Assembly (NCBI GenBank): GCA_011009095.1
Contig: VTPC01000020.1
Location: forward strand, 136,315-200,314
Source of the DNA: Ignelater luminosus
Taxonomy: Eukaryota; Arthropoda; Insecta; Coleoptera; Elateridae
Direction: 5' to 3'
Length of the DNA stretch: 64,000 nt
Below are positions 58,675 through 64,000 of the stretch, one piece after another. The translations under genes and the position numbers were made by a program. Numbering within the stretch: the first letter of the stretch is position 1; each line of letters opens with the position of its first letter. The notes beneath the pieces were generated by a model. It saw only the letters and a program-made list of their open reading frames with translations. It was not told the origin of the DNA and ran no database searches.

Positions 58675-59025
58675 AAAAACATCTGGGAATCAACGCATAA
58701 CTACAACGAACTCCTGTTTTGTTACTTTTTTTAAATTTTGGCAGCCATTTTGACTATGTTTTCGAGGTGATATCAAAAAACTAAAAGTATACGTTTGTCT
58801 TATGTGTTGATGTAGAATACAATTCTAAAGTAAAACAAATTTTTGAAAATTTACCAATTTTCGGCGGCCATCTAGACCATGTTTCCGAAGAGTTACCAAA
58901 AACGGAAGATGTATAATCCAAATCTGAGTCAAAATTTAGAAATTTGACAAAAAATACGGACAGACATACAGACAGACAAACTTCACAAATTCAGTAACGA
59001 CTCCTTCGGAGTTCGTTGATAACAA
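58675..59025 (+). repeat. Dispersed non-coding repeat with CGGACAGACATAC tail (copy 2)
   Basis: Same opening CATCTGGGAATC, then GAACTCCTGTTTTGTTACTT, and same tail CGGACAGACATACAGACAGA, then GACTCCTTCGGAGTTCGTTG, as 21,607-21,831. This copy is longer and contains two internal sub-repeats, each with a (G/C)GGCCAT-x-GACcATGTTT-type block (58.74 and 58.86 kb). It sits inside the pogo-like transposase reading, so it inserted after that element. Confidence 0.7.
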
Positions 59026-59085
59026 CTGGCATATTTAATATTTCGTCTGCAAAATAACTAACATTGCGTTCTTTGCTTGGCGTAC

Positions 59086-59138
59086 CTAAAATAAAATTAG
59101 TCAATAAATCGATGTACAGTTTTTCATAGTTTTTTTAC
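59086..59138 (-). other. Likely 53-nt intron in the pogo-like transposase
   Basis: On the - strand GCAG-GTAAAAAAACTATG opens and TTGACTAATTTTATTTTAG closes the stretch. Removing it joins IAG to TPSKERNVSYFADEI in frame, where the unspliced frame stops after CTSIY. Confidence 0.5.
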
Positions 59139-60620
59139 CTGCAATGTTTTGATCGCTAATTGTGTCATTTTTGTGGTGCTCACTGTCATTGTTAGATTTT
59201 GCTTGTAGATTTTTGGTATTGCAAAAGAATTCTTTACAGATCTTTATTAGAATAAGTGCATCTTCTGATATATCTCTAGTTTCGAACTCTTTGTTTTTTG
59301 CACACTCTTCAAGTGTCTTTAACTTCTTCAACAAATTGAGAAAATTGTTGAAAGTTGATTGACGTAGTAGGTAAGATGTCGTTTTGAGATACATCCCCTT
59401 GACGTACTTTATTTTTACCAATACATTTAGACAAGTCTTTAGAACCCACACTCCAAGGAAAAATACCACATGCCTTAAATCCGTTGGAAACCATTTCTGC
59501 AGTTAATTCAAACAACACATCTTTTAAGATCGGAGCAAAGCTAGATTTATTCATTTTCCTGAAAGGATTATTTCTTCTCCATTTCAAAACTTCATGTTTC
59601 CATGCAGCCTTAAGCGTTCTAAAGCATGACACGTCGGCAAGTTGGAGAATTCTAGTTGCGTTAGGGTATAAAGCAACTAAACCTATGCCCAACGTGAAGC
59701 AGAGCTTACTAACTTGATAGGTTAGATGGGTTTTATGTTCGTCTACAAAATATATGATGGAAAATCTTACTGACTTCTTTTTCAAATACGACATATTCAT
59801 AAAATAACTCGGACTTCAACCAGCCGTTTTCCGACATTCCTGAAAATTACATCACTCATAAATAATATCAATTACTGTTATTTATTTATATATCATAGTC
59901 AAAAGTGCAAACATTAACCCATTCCTCATTCCTTTGGAAAGTTCTCTGATATATGAGGTGGTATATACTTTTTGTAGGGATAAATCACCATTGGTGGTGT
60001 AATATCACCTGTTGCACCAAAAATAAACTTTACCGTTATATTAGCTCTACTGTGTCCTTGATCCACCTCATAGACGTTTTTTGCACCTTTGGGGGCTAGG
60101 ACTTTTCCAGTTTTAGGGCAGAGTCTTTTTCTTTCAGCTACTGTTTGATATCTGTAAACCATTTTTGTATATCTGATTCAGCAACGTTTCCGCTAACTTT
60201 GGCAATCGATTCCTGTGTTCGACTTGTTATTTCTGGATGTCGCCTTAGAAAGCTCCTGTATCAGTGACTTCCTGGCGTGTTGTTCTTAAATGGAGTCTCT
60301 CGGGGTTTTCATCCAAAATCTTTTTACCGAAGAACAAATGTCTAGGAAATATTTTCCTATGACTGTCTTTAATCCATTTTACTAAAAATTTTTCTTCAAT
60401 CTCGGTGAGGTACGTATTCGGTCCATGTCGTGTTTTGGCGAATCTTGTACCTAATCGAGATTGTAAAGTAGCTCTTGGGATTCAGTACCTTTTAGCCACC
60501 AACAATTTTGGGGCTCCACGTTTTATTTTAGCCAAACCAACTTGAAGGGTTTTTTCAATGTATGTCTTTGTATATTTCTGAACAGAAGAATTCAATTTCG
60601 GTATCTGAAATTAATAAATA

Positions 60621-61701
60621 CAATCGTTTTTTCCAAAGATTATTACAATTTATCGTAATGCCAATAACTAGAAAAATGTTAAAAAATGAATGTATCTAGA
60701 ATCCCACCAAAGAATTGTTAGGTTAAACATACTGTTTATTAGAAATAAGCATAATGTACTATATAAAACTACCACAATGTGCATATTTAGGAAAGTATCT
60801 ATTTTAGACGATTCTCAAGCAAGCACTGTATAACATATATCTTGATTTTTTACCTTAAAACATTACAGAAACAACACCTCTTTTTTAAACACTTCACTAC
60901 ATGTATAAAAATCATAAGGAAGCATTCATAATGCACTTCTTGTTTCAAACAATGTTGCCAGACGAAGATTATACTACGAAAATTGAATTATATTACACAG
61001 AAACTGTAAAAATTATTAAAACTGACAACATGCCAATAACTAGTCTCATGCCAACCATTGAGTATCTTACCCTACTTATTGTTGCAAGGCTTTCTAAATT
61101 AGTAAATTGTTGGCAAAGATAGAAATTTTGACAACGCTACAACACTGCTTATTCGTTTCGTGGTTTTATTGGTGAAAATCATAAATCAACAGATAATGCT
61201 CACTTTTATAAATGTGGCAAAGAAGAGGTAGGCCGCAGCTGCAAATTCCATTCTCAGAGTTGACAATTTTACAACTTTCTTACTATTGGCAGATGACCAG
61301 ATTATATAACTGGCAGGTCTGTCATTGGAGAAAATTGAGAAAAAGTAGGAGCTTGCCACATAAGTGACGAACAACTACATAAAAGAAGAAAAAGCATGTT
61401 TAGCATAAAAGACAGTTCTATAGGGCAAAAGAAAAGTTCAGAATGATTAGACACTGTTTATTTTGGTCATCTCGAAAACTTGCAAACAACTACAAAGAAA
61501 ATACTAGAGTTAGTGATAGATATCATGGTTGTATTATTACAGGTTAAAATCAAATATCAAATGAGTATACCAGACATCAAAGAGTACAGAACCTGAGTAG
61601 TACTCAAGAAAAGTTTGTGACATTCGATGGAAAGGAATAAAATTAGACAGGTCAAAGACTAGTGGTAGTTGTCTTTGTAGTTTACAAAAATGGTATGATA
61701 A
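60621..61701. other. No recognisable gene
   Basis: Frames 60901-61122 (+) and 61186-61374 (-) show no domain. This part may include the pogo-like element's end, but inverted termini were not found. Confidence 0.35.
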
Positions 61702-61713
61702 TAGCTAATGGCA

Positions 61714-61791
61714 AGTCAAGTCAAGTCAATCGTTAAATTCCCGCCGAAGGCGGAAGGCCGTTTTAAGCTCCTCGTGGAGCTTCTTCAGCCT
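61714..61791 (-). mobile_element. 78-bp 5'-truncated retroposon tail with 12-bp target duplication
   Basis: TAGCTAATGGCA flanks both sides (61702-61713 and 61792-61803). The insert, on the - strand, reads AGGCTGAAGAAGCTCCACGA…, with two compact hairpins (AAGCTCC/GGAGCTT and CCGCC/GGCGG), and ends in a TTGACTTGACTTGACTT tail. Variable-length duplication plus a simple-repeat tail at one end is the signature of a 5'-truncated non-LTR insertion. Confidence 0.8.
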
Positions 61792-61803
61792 TAGCTAATG
61801 GCA

Positions 61804-64000
61804 TTAAACATCCATCGCAAAAGGTATCGACAACGGTGGACAATATAGTACATAAATCTAAATTATCATGAGTTTATCATTTGTAGTTTTTAAAATATTT
61901 AAATAAACGTGTAGTCCTGTTTGAATGGGACTACCTAATAGTAGAATAATAGTGGACTGGCAGCAGTCTCAAAAGCAGTTACCTTGAGTAGAATATCAAA
62001 TCAATCATATAGCATAGAGTATTTATAAGTCGGTTAAGATCTATCAAAATCAAAGAAAGTTAACAAAATGTTCAATATGATACTAAAACTATAAATTGCC
62101 CGAACAAAACGAGATATATTATATCGACAGTCGAATGATCATTGAAACAATGACTACAAAAAAACTTACAAAAAACGGGTTAGTACAAGCTGCTTTCCTG
62201 CGCCCAGGAGTGGGACATAAGAATGTAGATAGCAGATGACCAAGACCATGTGTTTCTTTGATGTATGGTTCCTAAGAAGATTAGGGTCAGAGAACGATTT
62301 AGAGGTTTCTGATTACAACGTGTGTTAGAAGAGTTAATAAATCATTAAGATTGCTTGTAATAAATTATTGAGCCCCAAAGCTTGAGAACTGCTGCCATAG
62401 AGAACAATGTTAAACCAATAAAAATAAAACATAAGTGGACACTGCATACCATGATTTGGGCTTGGGTTACCGCAAGGCTTATAATTCAAGAAATTGCAAA
62501 AAAAAGCAATCTCAGTTTGTTCTAATCAAGACAATTTGAGTTACTGGTACTTGAGTAATCAAACGCTGCTTTTTTATTATTGTGTTTTGAACTTATGAAA
62601 CTTAGAGTTGTAACACATCTTTCCTTGGACATACCTTAAGAACCACCTTTCGTCACCTTTGATTTTTTTTTGAGTCGTATTTCTAAACTTTAATGCAAAC
62701 AAACATTCTTGGTAGGAGGCAAGTGCCAAAAATCGTCCGCCAAAAATCTACTCGTAACGAGATGTATAACTACATCAGTTGGTGTTTGTATTTGTTTATT
62801 TAGAGTCTATGACATTTGGACCAGAGAAAATATAATGTAATCTGTAATAATAATAATCTTGAGTTTAACCTTGTAGCTTTCAGTTTAGATCTATTTATAG
62901 AAGGAATTAAAAGTTTTTGTTCTGTTCAAATGGCCGCACCCCATCCTAACTTGACACTCAAACGACATCGCACCTAAACAGGTGAAGCCCAAACGGCAGC
63001 AACGTCCGTTCTTTCTTCTTTTGCTGATATGTCTGTCAATCTTCTTCCTTTTGAGATTCCAGTGTTTATAAATTAACCTTTCTCGCCCCATTTTTTATCT
63101 TTATCTCCTTGTATCTTAAAAGTTTCTAAAAATACACTTTTTTGGTTATTTCCAGGTAAACTTTTGTCGTAATGGACGTCTATCAGAAAAAACACATTTT
63201 AGACCGCAGCTTTTATAACTATTGTGAGGAAGGAAGGAAAAACCAAACGAAGCGTATTGATCTCTGAGTAATTTGTAAAATGCCAGCTTATACCGACTAT
63301 TTCAAGTTTTTTTGCCACAACACATAGCAACTGTTTTATTCACTGTTTACAAGTAGTTTGATATTTTTCTTCATTAACATAATTAGTCCTTAGGTCAGAT
63401 TCCAAACAATCCATTAAGATTTTGAACTACTTGAAAAAACCTCTACGCCTACGCTTGGATAGAGTTGTAAGCGCTTTTTTATTTCTTTAGCACGTCATTT
63501 AGGTATGACACTCAAAATTATATGTTGAAGTTATCTTTGTTCAGTAGTTTTCAATTTCAAACTAAGTTATATTTGAGATGATCGGGATTTCAAAGAGTGT
63601 AACTAGCAAAGCTCTAAAGCTTTAATAATTCTTTAAAAGGAAAAACTGATCGTTCACTCAAGTTTTACTATAGAGCAGATGAGGAAACATGAAAAAAAGA
63701 ACTTTACTCGAAAATACACTGAGGGACTAAATCAAACACGGTAAAGATGAGTTTATGGAATCTTTTCAAGTTCCAAGTGGTCAAGAATGTCTTGCAGTTA
63801 GTCTCATAAGGTCGACCATTTATGTATAGGCTGTAACTATGCGTAACAAGATTAGAACTTAAAAGTTTGCAAAAGTACGTATGTACCTAAAATTGTCACT
63901 GCTTATACGTGTTCTATACTTTGCATCATCAAAATAGTACTAATCAGTTTCACACTGAAAGTAATCAAATTTCAAATCGAGACTAGTCAGAGTAAGTCGA
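61804..64000. other. No recognisable gene to window end
   Basis: AT-rich sequence. The frame 62891-63091 (-) is basic with no domain. Nothing else could be identified. Confidence 0.4.

Larger units (their letters stand above)
58010..60620 (-). pseudogene. Pogo/Tigger-like (DDE_1) transposase with C-terminal PHD-like finger
   Basis: Read leftward: N-terminal KLNSSVQKYTK, a broken DNA-binding region and EEKFLVKWIKDSHRKIFPRH (60.6-60.3 kb); KTGKVLAPKGAKNVYEVDQG, then NITVKFIFGATGDITPPMV (60162-59926); SGMSENGWLKSELFYEYV; FVDEHKTHLTYQVSKLC (likely catalytic aspartate), ALYPNATRILQLADVSCFRT (third acidic residue), KAAWKHEVLKWRRNNP, NGFKACGIFPW (59800-59309). A spacer with a likely 53-nt intron (59086-59138) follows, then TPSKERNVSYFADEI, an inserted repeat (58675-59025), and a C-terminal TPERTGKRQTERLPYVITS, a Lys/Glu-rich stretch and CNGLCFICVNNIC-type zinc finger. 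That finger continues past a stop as NYCCPTCLK. The first catalytic DETG box is not readable and several frameshifts are present. Confidence 0.85.

Noticed and set aside
60901..61122. 73-codon + strand frame starting MYKNHKEAF
   Set aside because: No recognisable domain, no splice context and composition typical of AT-rich DNA.
1..64000. tRNA genes, rRNA, CRISPR arrays, bacterial operons or riboswitches
   Set aside because: None seen. The only tRNA-like sequence is the retrotransposon primer-binding site at 7556-7572, which is a primer match and not a gene.

Overview
This window is eukaryotic, AT-rich and insect-like. It is dominated by decayed transposable elements: BEL/Pao, CR1-like, R1-like and Jockey-like retroelements, and piggyBac, mariner-like, hAT-like and pogo/Tigger-like DNA transposons. 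The one convincing host gene is an Osiris-type (DUF1676) gene on the + strand, a family known only from insects. A large-genome insect such as a beetle would fit, but that is inference. No tRNA, rRNA, CRISPR array or prokaryotic operon is visible.

Layout, 0-15 kb: a hAT-like terminus (1-241); a dispersed ~80-bp repeat (six copies at 1.06-1.53 and 8.18-8.77 kb) on either side of a broken piggyBac transposase (1.6-3.4 kb) and a BEL/Pao retrotransposon with both LTRs (3.575-7.797 kb, - strand); a mariner-like deletion derivative with TA target duplication (10.82-11.42 kb); and a 1.83-kb inverted-repeat element carrying a DUF7869-like protein and six copies of its end motif (12.30-14.13 kb).

Layout, 15-35 kb: a LINE reverse-transcriptase remnant on the + strand (16.8-17.6 kb); a nested structure in which a - strand LINE (19.75-22.84 kb) is split by a mariner-like element with 42-bp inverted repeats (20.49-22.23 kb), which itself holds a 172-bp MITE with a perfect 8-bp duplication; a second copy of the first mariner family, with most of its transposase (23.53-24.95 kb); a probable Gypsy-like LTR, leader and gag remnant on the - strand (28.1-30.1 kb); a hAT (ZMYM1/DUF4371-like) pseudogene (30.4-32.2 kb); and a possible solo LTR (32.9-34.5 kb).

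Layout, 35-64 kb: degenerate CCTAA telomere-like repeats beside the 3' end of a nearly intact CR1-like LINE with esterase ORF1 (37.5-41.9 kb, - strand). Next come R1-like LINE fragments (42.4-46.9 kb, - strand), split by copy 1 of a 1.93-kb inverted-repeat transposon with an 8-bp duplication. Copy 2 of that transposon lies inside the 6.6-kb first coding intron of the Osiris gene (exons at 48,082-48,439 and 55,047-55,416). Last are a pogo/Tigger-like pseudogene with a 53-nt intron and a C-terminal PHD-like finger (58.0-60.6 kb, - strand) and a tiny retroposon insertion with a 12-bp duplication (61.7 kb).

The best candidate for something not well described is the pair of 1.93-kb elements at 42,634-44,564 and 50,468-52,401. 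The 1.83-kb element at 12,301-14,131 is second.
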